From the NCBI RefSeq assembly GCF_910593845.1, contig NZ_CAJVAS010000022.1, positions 36,141 through 100,140 on the forward strand: a stretch of DNA of 64,000 bases, in the 5' to 3' direction. A program made the position numbers and the translations under genes. Below are positions 52,030 through 59,615 of the stretch, one piece after another. How positions within the stretch are numbered: the first letter of the stretch is position 1; each line of letters opens with the position of its first letter. The stretch is from Paenibacillus solanacearum. Its GTDB lineage: Bacteria > Bacillota > Bacilli > Paenibacillales > NBRC-103111. The notes below the pieces were generated by a model. The model saw only the letters and a list, made by a program, of their open reading frames with translations, was not told the origin of the DNA and made no database searches.

Positions 52030-52212
52030 CTATTTCCCCGAGGCTTGCTTACTTTTCTTCCATTCCATTCGAATGCGGATCATTCCGGTAATCGCCAGTA
52101 GAAAGACGATATTCCGGTCAAGCATCGAAAACGTTCCGTCATTGATCCATAAAAGAATCGTAATTAAGCCAATCCATATGTTGATGGCGATATATTCCAT
52201 TATTGTGTTCAT
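52030..52212 (-). CDS. Small two-helix membrane protein (60 aa)
   Basis: Two hydrophobic segments (IAINIWIGLITILLWI and IVFLLAITGMI) with a basic C-terminal tail (RIRMEWKKSKQ). AAGGAT lies 7 nt upstream of the ATG at 52212. It has its own hairpin at the end and stands alone. No family recognised. Confidence 0.6.
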   Translation of the reverse strand: MNTIMEYIAINIWIGLITILLWINDGTFSMLDRNIVFLLAITGMIRIRMEWKKSKQASGK

Positions 52213-52376
52213 GAACAACATCCTTATTGAGCGAATTTGTGCCGTTCATGAAAGTATACCAGACCTGATCGTCATGCGACAAGAAATGATGCAAGGTATG
52301 TGTTGCATCCCAGCGCGTGCCTCTGGTTCCGCGAACCGATGCGTAGCGGCATGCTGGCCGCTCCCGATACGAAAAA

Positions 52377-52410
52377 ACGAACACTGCATGATGACGCCAG
52401 TGTTCGTCTC
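52377..52410 (-). terminator. Terminator of the sugar-binding lipoprotein gene
   Basis: ACGAACACTG ... CAGTGTTCGT stem followed by six Ts on the minus strand. Confidence 0.85.
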
Positions 52411-52434
52411 TAACCTTTTTCGCTGCGTATTTCT

Positions 52435-53751
52435 TTATTGCTTCATTAATTCGGCAATCTTCTTGTCGGCCGCATCCTGCGTCTCGCGGAGAACGGTGTT
52501 GATATCCTTCTTATTCAGAGCCAATTCCGCCCGCATGTTGCGGATGAGCGCCTGAACTTCTTTATCGTATTTGTTAGGCGTCGGCGTTGGCGTAGCCGGG
52601 TATTTGAAGATCGCCGCCGTATTTTTGCTTTTCAGCATCGGGTTCTCGGTTCCGAATACTTTCTCAAGTTCCGGGTCGTTCAATACGGGAATCCGGGAGA
52701 ACTTACTCATCTGCATTTGCAGCTCTTTGGAGGTGAGCAGCTGAATGACCTGCATCGCTTGTTCCTTATGTTTGCTGCCCTTGCTAATGATCAGCATATT
52801 CGTCAGCGCATGACGATTTTTGCCTTTCCGATCCTCATAGGTCGGGTTCGTTGCCATATCCCAGTTCGGTGCGCCGCCCTTCTCTTCGGCCTCGATCAAC
52901 TGACTGAGGATTTTGGAAACCCAGTCGGCCTCCATAGCCAGCCGCTTATCCTTCATGAACGTGCCCTCGGCATAAGCGTACGATTTCCCCGTGACGACGC
53001 CAGGAATATCATAGTTCGCTTGGAACAGCTCCAAAATTTTCCGGTACATCGGAATATCGACGAGCGCTTTATTCGTCTTCGGATCGACGAACGCCTGCGT
53101 ATAAGGACTAATGATATGGTCGGGGAAGCGCGGGTCCCAACCGATATATTGAACGCCGTCCTGCAATCTCGTCACCTTGCGGGCCAAATCCAGCACTTCG
53201 CTCCAAAGCATGTCATCCTTCGGATACGGGACGCCAAACTTGTCGAAGATGTCTTTATTGTAGAATAATGCCCCGGTGTTGCGGCCTACGGGAACGCCTT
53301 GCATTTCTTTCCCGTTCGGATCGAGATTACGGATGGCTTGCACATTTTCCGGGATAAACTTGCTGAGGTCCAGCTTGGATCTGGTGATCAAATCCGTTAT
53401 GTCTGCAGGCAGATCAAGAGCCACGAGCGGCATGTGCCAGTCGTTATCGGAAAAAATGAGATCTGGCATTTCTCCGGCAACGATCAGCTTGTCCAGGCTT
53501 CCTTCCATTTTTTCCAGCGTAATGTGCGGATATTTCGCTTTAAGCGGGTCCACAAAGAACATTTTATACTCGACATCCGTGAGGCTTACATTGGCAAAAA
53601 ACTTTAAGGTAACGGGATCGGTAGATACCTTGAATTCAGTGTCTCCCGTTTTCGTATCGCCCGAAGCTGCCGGCTTGGCAGAAGAACAACCTGTTACTGC
53701 CAAGGCTGCGATCAGCAGCGGCAGCGTAATTTTTTTTAACGGATTAATCAT
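52435..53751 (-). CDS. Extracellular sugar-binding lipoprotein (ABC transporter, family 1) (438 aa)
   Basis: Lipobox AVTGCSS near residue 20, then family 1 solute-binding features (DPVTLKFFANV, GVPVGRNTGALFYNKDIFDKFGVPYP, KGSKHKEQAMQVIQLLTS). Binds an oligosaccharide or similar. No permease or ATPase is adjacent. A cre-like sequence 270 nt upstream suggests catabolite control. Confidence 0.9.
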   Translation of the reverse strand: MINPLKKITLPLLIAALAVTGCSSAKPAASGDTKTGDTEFKVSTDPVTLKFFANVSLTDVEYKMFFVDPLKAKYPHITLEKMEGSLDKLIVAGEMPDLIFSDNDWHMPLVALDLPADITDLITRSKLDLSKFIPENVQAIRNLDPNGKEMQGVPVGRNTGALFYNKDIFDKFGVPYPKDDMLWSEVLDLARKVTRLQDGVQYIGWDPRFPDHIISPYTQAFVDPKTNKALVDIPMYRKILELFQANYDIPGVVTGKSYAYAEGTFMKDKRLAMEADWVSKILSQLIEAEEKGGAPNWDMATNPTYEDRKGKNRHALTNMLIISKGSKHKEQAMQVIQLLTSKELQMQMSKFSRIPVLNDPELEKVFGTENPMLKSKNTAAIFKYPATPTPTPNKYDKEVQALIRNMRAELALNKKDINTVLRETQDAADKKIAELMKQ

Positions 53752-54118
53752 TGTGACTCTCCTCTTTGACGTTAAGATTCGTTATGTTTTTTTTGTCTAG
53801 TTCACTTCTTCATTCACAGACCGCCTTCTCGCATCGCCATCGGCGCATCGGTACTTACGCCTGTGCGGCATGACGTTCAAAGACTCCAACCACCCCTTTC
53901 AACAAGCAAGCGCCGATCTTCCTGCTGTAGACGCCTATGGCTTGTGACGCCAGAATGCCCGCTACCCTCGCTCCCCCTTCGTTCTTGGACCGATCATTGT
54001 ACAGCGGAACTGACATTGTAATGCAAGTGCTTTCAACCCATTGGTTGCGTTTACAACCTAATATCGCTTTAGACGCCGGAATCTGGATCCCCATCGAAAC
54101 GTTTCATCCGGGCACAAA
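53752..54118. other. Intergenic region with a cre-like site
   Basis: TGCAAGTGCTTTCA (54022-54035; minus strand TGAAAGCACTTGCA) fits the CcpA cre pattern TGWAANCGNTNWCA at 12 of 14 positions. It lies about 270 nt upstream of the sugar-binding lipoprotein gene. An 80-codon frame here (53855-54094, minus) has no ribosome site or domain and is not called. Confidence 0.4.
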
Positions 54119-54186
54119 AAAACCTTACCCATGTAAACATACCCGACCGCAATAGTGCGGTAGGATATGGTTACGGGTAAGGTTTT
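54119..54186 (-). terminator. Long-stem terminator of the hydroxyacid dehydrogenase gene
   Basis: AAAACCTTACCC ... GGGTAAGGTTTT arms, an imperfect stem of about 24 bp with a small inner CCGC/GCGG hairpin and a T-run on the minus strand. It is much longer than the other terminators here and could be a MITE-like remnant. Confidence 0.7.
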
Positions 54187-54338
54187 CTCCAGGACTCAAG
54201 CCTCTGCCGTAAGCGATATGAATAATATTAATATAGAACCTGAGTAAAATAATGTCAATCTTTAAATTACGCGGTGTCGTTCGAAGCGTAAGATTACGAC
54301 CCCGTGCGCCACCCTCGCACAAGCGGTTCAAGCGGCAA

Positions 54339-55295
54339 TCATGTGAGCATCCGAACCGGCGATCCGGCTAAATACGCTTCAATATCTTGGACCGCATCCC
54401 CATAGAACGCCTCATAATTCGCTTTCGATACGTAACCGATATGCGGCGTCGTCAGCAGATTCGGAAGCGAGCGGAACGCGTGATCCTTCGGCAGCGGCTC
54501 CACCTCGAATACATCGACTGCGGCACCGGCGATCCAGCCGTTCCGCAATGCTTCGGCGAGCGCCGCTTGGTCTACGATCGGAGCGCGCGACGTATTGATC
54601 AAATACGCTGAGGGGCGCATACGCTTCAGCTCCGAAGCGCCGATCAACCCGCGGGTCCGATCGCTTAGTACAAGGTGAATGGACACAAAGTCGCTGCTCT
54701 CCAGAAGCTCCTCCTTGGACGCGGCCAATTTCACGCCGACCTCGTCGGCCCGCTCCTTCGTCAAATTTTGGCTCCACGCCAAAACGTCCATGCCGAACGC
54801 TTGTCCGAACGCGGCGATCTTGCTGCCCAGCTTCCCCAGTCCCAGCACGCCTAGCGTCTTGCCGTACAAATCCGTCCCGACCGTGCTCTGCCACCCGCCG
54901 CTGCGAACGGCATTGTGCTCCAGCACAATGTTGCGGGCGAGCCCGAGAATCAGCGCCCACGTGAGCTCGGCTGTCGCGTTGCCGGCGCCTCCCGTGCCGC
55001 ATACGGTAATGCCTTGCGAAGCGGCTGCGGCCAGATCGATCGACGCATTGCGCATGCCGGTCGTAACGAGCAGCTTCAAGCGCGGAAGCCGGGCAAGCAG
55101 CGGCGCACGGAACGGTGTCCGTTCACGCATCATGACGACAATCTCGCAGTCGCCGATCTGTTCGACCAGCTCATCCGGATCGTCGATATGCTGATGGATG
55201 CATTTGACCTCCACCTTGTCCATAATCCGCGTCCAATCGGCTGCGGCCAGCGCCACTTGCTGGTAATCGTCCAATATCGCACAGCGAAGCTTCAT
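54339..55295 (-). CDS. D-2-hydroxyacid dehydrogenase family protein (318 aa)
   Basis: NAD-binding motif LGVLGLGKLGSKIAAFG, catalytic Arg in NTSRAPIVD, Glu in FEVEPLP and His in TTPHIGYV, as in phosphoglycerate- and hydroxyacid-dehydrogenases. Substrate not deducible. ATG 55295 has AGGAGG 9 nt upstream; the 400-residue frame upstream of it is not supported. Confidence 0.9.
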   Translation of the reverse strand: MKLRCAILDDYQQVALAAADWTRIMDKVEVKCIHQHIDDPDELVEQIGDCEIVVMMRERTPFRAPLLARLPRLKLLVTTGMRNASIDLAAAASQGITVCGTGGAGNATAELTWALILGLARNIVLEHNAVRSGGWQSTVGTDLYGKTLGVLGLGKLGSKIAAFGQAFGMDVLAWSQNLTKERADEVGVKLAASKEELLESSDFVSIHLVLSDRTRGLIGASELKRMRPSAYLINTSRAPIVDQAALAEALRNGWIAGAAVDVFEVEPLPKDHAFRSLPNLLTTPHIGYVSKANYEAFYGDAVQDIEAYLAGSPVRMLT

Positions 55296-55563
55296 CACAA
55301 TATTCCTCCTTCGAAATCCGGCTCGGTACAGGATCGCCAACCGGCAGCCGCCGACCAGAGCGACGAATCCCCGAACGCTCGCATATTTCGCACTCAATGT
55401 AGTAACAGTATATTCCTGTCCCTCTAGGTTGTAAACTACGGAGCCTTCTCGCGATTGTGCAGTATAGATACAGCGCCTGGACATTTGTGGATCTCCATAT
55501 GACAACCAGGAAAAGCCGAATATATACAAAATAACCGGCATAAGCAGCCGGTTATTCGTTAAA

Positions 55564-56109
55564 TCAAGTCGTAATCAGTCCGTACGTGCCGTCGTTCCGC
55601 CGATACACGACCTCCAGCTCGTTCGAAGCTTTATTGCGAAACAGATGAAACTGATGGTCCAGCATATTCATATGCCAGATCGCTTCGTCCACATCGACCG
55701 GTTTCACCGGCACAGTCTTGATACGGACGACGGCAAACTCGTCCTCCTCGTCTACCGCCGTCGCTTCTTCATGAGATTCGGGGCGGGTCAGCAGCGCCGG
55801 GTTATGCGGATATCTGGCCTTACGTCGCGCCTTTTCCTTGAATTTGCGCAGCTTCCTCGCCAATTTGTCACTGACCAGGTCGACCGCAGCATACATATCC
55901 GGCTGGCGCTCTTCAACTCGGAAGACGACCCCGCGGTACGGAATCGTTACCTCGACTCTCTGCTCATGCTTATGTCCTTGTACGGCCATGGACACCTGGA
56001 TGTCTACCGGGCTCTCAAACCACTGCTGCAAAGGGCCCAGCTTGTGCTGGGCATATTCCTGCAGCGCCTGCGTCAGTTGCATTTGTTTACCGTGAATGTG
56101 AATAGCCAT
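55564..56109 (-). CDS. hpf: Ribosome hibernation promoting factor, long form (181 aa)
   Basis: N-terminal ribosome-binding S30AE domain (MAIHIHGKQMQLTQALQEYAQHKLG, VEVTIPYRGVVFRVEE, YAAVDLVSDKLARKLRKFK), an acidic linker and the C-terminal dimerisation domain (MLDHQFHLFRNKASNELEVV, YRRNDGTYGLI), as in long HPF that forms 100S ribosomes. It follows a hemerythrin gene by 12 nt, and that gene has an Fnr promoter, so hpf would be induced without oxygen. Confidence 0.95.
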   Translation of the reverse strand: MAIHIHGKQMQLTQALQEYAQHKLGPLQQWFESPVDIQVSMAVQGHKHEQRVEVTIPYRGVVFRVEERQPDMYAAVDLVSDKLARKLRKFKEKARRKARYPHNPALLTRPESHEEATAVDEEDEFAVVRIKTVPVKPVDVDEAIWHMNMLDHQFHLFRNKASNELEVVYRRNDGTYGLITT

Positions 56110-56121
56110 GGGTAACGCCCC

Positions 56122-56664
56122 CTAGGAGAAGAAATAATCTACATCCGTCAATATTTGATCGGTCAAAGGGTACACCAGCTCTTCCTCCATCTGAAGATGG
56201 CCTTTCAAAATATGGCATGCTTGCGCCAGATGCTCCGCCGCGCCGATGATTTTGACGTTGTCATCGGAGACGGTCAAACGATCCGCCAAATCCGTGAAGG
56301 CGTCCAAATATACATTGGCCAGCTCATGATCCTTCTCAAGTACCCAGAAGGATGGGATAATGGAAGGCCCGTCACTCTTATGAAAGTATTCGTTCAAAAA
56401 CGGAAACAGTACTTGCTCCTCCCAGGCGGAATGTTCTTCGAGCTTGGCGAGCAGTTGGGTGGTGTCTTGCTGCAAAGCACGGATCGTGCGCACCTGCAGT
56501 GCAGCGTCGCATCCTTCGAATACGTCCATTGCCTGCTGCTCCATCCGTTCGATCGTCTGCTTCAACGCTTCATGTTCTTCCTTCAGACGGACCAAAGCGT
56601 GGAACAATTCCGTCGGATGAGCGGGCTCGGCTACCGGCATATCGGTTCTCGTTCGCGCAGCCAT
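56122..56664 (-). CDS. Hemerythrin HHE-domain protein (180 aa)
   Basis: Di-iron four-helix pattern: LKEEHEALKQTIE, EEHSAWEEQVLFPFLNE, LEKDHELANVYLD, LKGHLQMEEELVYPLTD. Comparable to the protein at 11729 but a different subgroup. GGGGAGGG upstream of ATG 56664. First gene of the Fnr-driven pair with hpf. Confidence 0.87.
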   Translation of the reverse strand: MAARTRTDMPVAEPAHPTELFHALVRLKEEHEALKQTIERMEQQAMDVFEGCDAALQVRTIRALQQDTTQLLAKLEEHSAWEEQVLFPFLNEYFHKSDGPSIIPSFWVLEKDHELANVYLDAFTDLADRLTVSDDNVKIIGAAEHLAQACHILKGHLQMEEELVYPLTDQILTDVDYFFS

Positions 56665-56707
56665 CGGGTTCCCTCCCCTATTGCCAGTTTGATTTCTTTA
56701 CATCTTT

Positions 56708-56750
56708 ATTGTATCGCTCTTGAGCCGCATACTCTGTGAAACAAATCACA
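56708..56750 (-). promoter_or_regulatory. Fnr-dependent promoter of the hemerythrin-hpf operon
   Basis: Perfect box TGTGAAACAAATCACA (56735-56750) with TACAAT on the minus strand at 56708-56713, exactly 21 nt away. Confidence 0.88.
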
Positions 56751-56846
56751 TTATTAGCATTATTTTGTCAACAAGTTCATTCTGCCCCCAACCTTCCACA
56801 CCACAGGAATGGCTGCATCGGACATTAAACGGAATGTGAAGCAGGT

Positions 56847-56879
56847 ACAGGCCGCATTCCTTACGGAATAACGGCCTGT
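56847..56879. terminator. Hairpin near the end of the DoxX gene
   Basis: ACAGGCCG-c-ATTCC-N4-GGAAT-aa-CGGCCTGT. No T-run; a stem that may end the DoxX transcript or separate it from the hemerythrin promoter. Confidence 0.5.
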
Positions 56880-56975
56880 GAGATCATGTGCTTTTCAAAT
56901 TTGTATCATGCACTTGGCTGGAACGTTCCGCCGCAACGGAGCTTGGTTCGAAGTTTGCTGCATGCATACCGGGAA

Positions 56976-57503
56976 TTAAGCGCGAGTCGGTGTAGGCTTA
57001 GCGCCTGTTCCTTTGTTTTTCGGAGCAAACCATTTGTTCAAATAAGGCAGCACGTAGTAATCAACGCCGAATTTCCCTGCATTCGCACCGGCCATAAACA
57101 CGATGCCACCAAGCAAAATCAACCAAGGGTTCGTGCTTACGGTACCTGCAAACATGAACATGAAGTTCATCAACAGGCCGAAGAAGGCAGCCGCCGTCGT
57201 CAGTGCACCGAGGATCAGGCCAAGCCCGACCAAAAACTCACCCAGCGGAATCATCACATTAATGAGCTTTACGTTCGGCAGCGCGAAGTGATTGACGAAG
57301 CCGGTAAACAGCGGATAGATGAGCTCTCCTGTTTCTTTATCCGCGATCGGTTTCGTCACTGCATTTTTGAGGAACCCTCCCGCGTCGAACCCGCCTGTCA
57401 GCTTGTGGAGCCCTGCGATGAACCACTCATATCCCAAATAAAGACGAACAAACAACAGAATCATTGCTGCGTACCGGTTTTCTCTAAGCCAATTGACTAC
57501 CAT
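56976..57503 (-). CDS. DoxX-family membrane protein (175 aa)
   Basis: Four or so membrane segments with the DoxX pattern (ILLFVRLYLGYEWFIAGLHKL, MIPLGEFLVGLGLILGALT, GTVSTNPWLILLGGIVFMAG). Members are poorly known; several are linked to redox or sulfur metabolism. ATG 57503 has GGGAG 9 nt upstream. It has its own Fnr promoter, so it belongs to the anaerobic response here. Confidence 0.88.
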   Translation of the reverse strand: MVVNWLRENRYAAMILLFVRLYLGYEWFIAGLHKLTGGFDAGGFLKNAVTKPIADKETGELIYPLFTGFVNHFALPNVKLINVMIPLGEFLVGLGLILGALTTAAAFFGLLMNFMFMFAGTVSTNPWLILLGGIVFMAGANAGKFGVDYYVLPYLNKWFAPKNKGTGAKPTPTRA

Positions 57504-57558
57504 GACGATCATCTCCCAAATATATAATGGTTGTTTAAATATTCCTTTTCACATCTTG

Positions 57559-57601
57559 AATGTACACGAATCGAGCACAATAGTATGTGAATAAAATCAC
57601 A
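57559..57601 (-). promoter_or_regulatory. Fnr-dependent promoter of the DoxX gene
   Basis: TGTGAATAAAATCACA (57586-57601), perfect, with TACATT on the minus strand at 57559-57564, again 21 nt apart. Confidence 0.88.
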
Positions 57602-57658
57602 ATATCGGATGGTTTTTTTACATATTTTTCATTACGCTGCGCCTTTTGGCGACGCCGC

Positions 57659-58372
57659 CTACATTCTGCAAATTTCTTTCGGGCAATGCTCGCACTGACA
57701 TATATTGCGAAGGTATTCGAGATTTTTAATAATGAGATGGCCTCCTTGGTATTCGATCACCTCATCCTTCTTCAAATCGCTTAGCATCCGATTGACGCTT
57801 TCTCTGGTCGCTCCGATCATATCCGCCATTTCGCTATTGTTTATTTTCAATTCAATATAGATGCCTTGGTCGACGGTTATGCCGTACGTATTGCTGAGCC
57901 GGATGAGAAGGGAACAGATCGCTCCGGGTTTGCCGAACATCAGCAGATCGCGGAATTTGGTTTGCGTAATCCGGTGCATCAGGCCCATCCACTTCATGAA
58001 TTCGACGGCCAGATCCCCATGCTGCCATAGCAGCACTTCCAAATCTTTGCGTTGAATGATGCCGATGCTGCCGCTCTCCGTAACTTCGGCGCTAAAGCTG
58101 TGAACGGAATCCTGGAACGGGTCCAGTTGACCGAACAAATCGCCTTGCTGGTGAAGATATATCGTAAAGTTTCTTCCGCTATCCGAATTTTTCGTGGTAC
58201 GGACGCGCCCGCTGAGAACGAAGTACAATTTATCTGCGGCTTCCCCTTCCCAGAAAAGATAAGCGCCTTTCTCCACTTTTTTGGTGTACATGATGCTTTT
58301 CAATTTATCCAGGCTTTCCGCCGACAGCACCTGATCTATTCCTTTTCGCTGGATTTCAGTCACTCTGTTCAA
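57659..58372 (-). CDS. fnr: Anaerobic regulator Fnr, B. subtilis type, copy 2 (237 aa)
   Basis: Same domain plan as copy 1, with the identical recognition segment GATRESVNRML and the identical C-terminal Cys cluster CQCEHCPKEICRM. The two differ mainly in the first 10 residues and scattered positions in the sensor domain. Its 5' region matches that of copy 1 in content and spacing, so the pair arose by duplication including the promoter. Here no nreA lies on the other side. Confidence 0.95.
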   Translation of the reverse strand: MNRVTEIQRKGIDQVLSAESLDKLKSIMYTKKVEKGAYLFWEGEAADKLYFVLSGRVRTTKNSDSGRNFTIYLHQQGDLFGQLDPFQDSVHSFSAEVTESGSIGIIQRKDLEVLLWQHGDLAVEFMKWMGLMHRITQTKFRDLLMFGKPGAICSLLIRLSNTYGITVDQGIYIELKINNSEMADMIGATRESVNRMLSDLKKDEVIEYQGGHLIIKNLEYLRNICQCEHCPKEICRM

Positions 58373-58420
58373 ACTCCTTTCAACTTCTTGTTGATCTCAT
58401 CATACCTCGCTCAGCCAAAT

Positions 58421-58466
58421 ATTGTAATCGGGGGTTCTACTGATCTTTTCAGGGGGAAAATCCCTA
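58421..58466 (-). promoter_or_regulatory. Copy C of the conserved dyad block, promoter of fnr copy 2
   Basis: ATCGGGGGTTCTACTGAT starts at 58427, followed by AGGGGGAAAATCCCTA (58451-58466). TACAAT (58421-58426, minus strand) is a good -10 and there is no -35; the GGG-N5-CCC dyad is centred about 45 nt upstream of the start point. Confidence 0.65.
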
Positions 58467-58560
58467 CCATGCCGTGGGGATGGATGCTGTCAAAAACCTT
58501 AGAAAACCGTCGCATTACGGGAACCATCCGGCTGGAAAGAAGTTTTTCCTGATGCCGGGT

Positions 58561-58576
58561 TCAGGGAATTCCCTGA
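58561..58576. repeat. Perfect 16-bp palindrome TCAGGGAATTCCCTGA
   Basis: Contains the same GGGAATTCCC core as 10393 and 16965. It lies 137 nt from the dyad block, exactly as at fnr copy 1, but no gene follows on the plus strand. A vestige of an ancestral nreA promoter is the simplest reading. Confidence 0.6.
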
Positions 58577-58585
58577 ACGGCATAC

Positions 58586-58626
58586 AAAAACCTGCTATTC
58601 ACAGGCAATCTGCCTGTGTAGCAGGT
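58586..58626 (-). terminator. Terminator downstream of mobA
   Basis: ACCTGCT ... AGCAGGT outer stem with an inner CACAGGCA/TGCCTGTG stem, and five Ts after it on the minus strand. Confidence 0.85.
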
Positions 58627-58734
58627 GAGGTTATACGTGTGCGGAAGGGGTTACCGTTACTCCGGCTGGCAGGCGATCAAGGGCTTTTGTAACGTCAGCC
58701 TGATTTCAGTGTACCGCTATCCCAACGACTGCGC

Positions 58735-58750
58735 AGTGACACGGCTCACA
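58735..58750. promoter_or_regulatory. Fnr-like box at the 3' edge of mobA
   Basis: AGTGACACGGCTCACA has one mismatch to TGTGA-N6-TCACA. It abuts the mobA stop codon, 360 nt upstream of fnr copy 2, with no -10 at the usual gap; its role is unclear. Confidence 0.4.
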
Positions 58751-59377
58751 TTACAGCCCCAGCCGATAATTCATTTGCAGCGATTCGGAGTAGGAAACCG
58801 CCTGCTCATAATCTTCCGGCGTCTTGATCGCGATCACAAACCGCGGATCGATCTGGTTCTTTAGAAACTCCCCTTCCGGCATCTCGCACCAGATTAATTG
58901 TTTAAGCAGCGGAGGGAACGTGACCTCTCCTTGCTCCAGCAGCGCTCGAATCGGTTGGGCGCAGCGGCGGTGGTATACGCCATGCAGCGGGTAAAGCTGG
59001 TGGTCGATCCAGGGCAGAACCGCATCGATGCCCTCGTCTAGTCTGGCCAGCATCAACTGTGCAGCCGCATCCGAAATATACGGCATGTCGCAGCCAGCAA
59101 CCCATACCCGATCGCTGCTTGCCAATGTCAGCCCCGAATACATGCCGCCAAGCGGACCTTTTCCAGGATAATAGTCGGTGAGAATGCGGATTCCGCGTTC
59201 CAGCGTACGCAAGTACGGCGCAGGATCGCTTGATACGATAATGACTTCACTGCAGTGCTTTTTCATCTCGCGAATTTGCCGGTCGATGAACGTCATGTGA
59301 TCGAGCATCAGAAACGCCTTGTTCTCCCCATTCATTCTGCTGTTTTGGCCTCCTGCCAAAATGACTCCGGTCAGCAT
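58751..59377 (-). CDS. mobA: Molybdenum cofactor guanylyltransferase MobA (208 aa)
   Basis: GT-A-like nucleotidyltransferase beginning GVILAGGQNSRMNGENKAFL, with GGMYSGLTLA and AGCDMPYIS (metal-binding Asp). It adds GMP to molybdopterin to give MGD, the form needed by the NapA/NasC-type reductase at 6904. GAGGAG lies 10 nt upstream of the ATG. It follows yebC in orientation but stands alone, with a weak Fnr-like box upstream. Confidence 0.93.
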   Translation of the reverse strand: MLTGVILAGGQNSRMNGENKAFLMLDHMTFIDRQIREMKKHCSEVIIVSSDPAPYLRTLERGIRILTDYYPGKGPLGGMYSGLTLASSDRVWVAGCDMPYISDAAAQLMLARLDEGIDAVLPWIDHQLYPLHGVYHRRCAQPIRALLEQGEVTFPPLLKQLIWCEMPEGEFLKNQIDPRFVIAIKTPEDYEQAVSYSESLQMNYRLGL

Positions 59378-59459
59378 GCTACATCTTCTCCTCTCTGATG
59401 ATCTGTTCGCTTGTTATACAATCTATACTGTAATAACACCATATTTTTTTATCGTTGAC

Positions 59460-59475
59460 AGTGATCTGTGTCATA
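59460..59475 (-). promoter_or_regulatory. Weak Fnr-like box upstream of mobA
   Basis: AGTGATCTGTGTCATA has three mismatches to the Fnr consensus. TGTTAT on the minus strand at 59433-59438 fits the standard gap. It makes sense for a cofactor gene of nitrate reductase, but the match is weak. Confidence 0.35.
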
Positions 59476-59553
59476 GGTCGTACGGAGCCGCGGCGAAGCG
59501 GACTTGCGCGTGCTGCCCCGCGTAGAAGCGCGTCGGTCTTGAGAGAAAAGCAT

Positions 59554-59583
59554 AAAAAAAGACTGCCGGTCATCGCGGCAGCC
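59554..59583 (-). terminator. Terminator of yebC
   Basis: CTGCC...GGCAG stem at 59563-59581, with seven Ts on the minus strand. Confidence 0.75.
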
Positions 59584-59615
59584 TGCATCCAACATATGGT
59601 GAACCTACGGTTCTA

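Noticed and set aside
53855..54094. 79-codon minus-strand frame upstream of the sugar-binding lipoprotein
   Set aside because: No ribosome site or family; it overlaps the cre-like promoter region.
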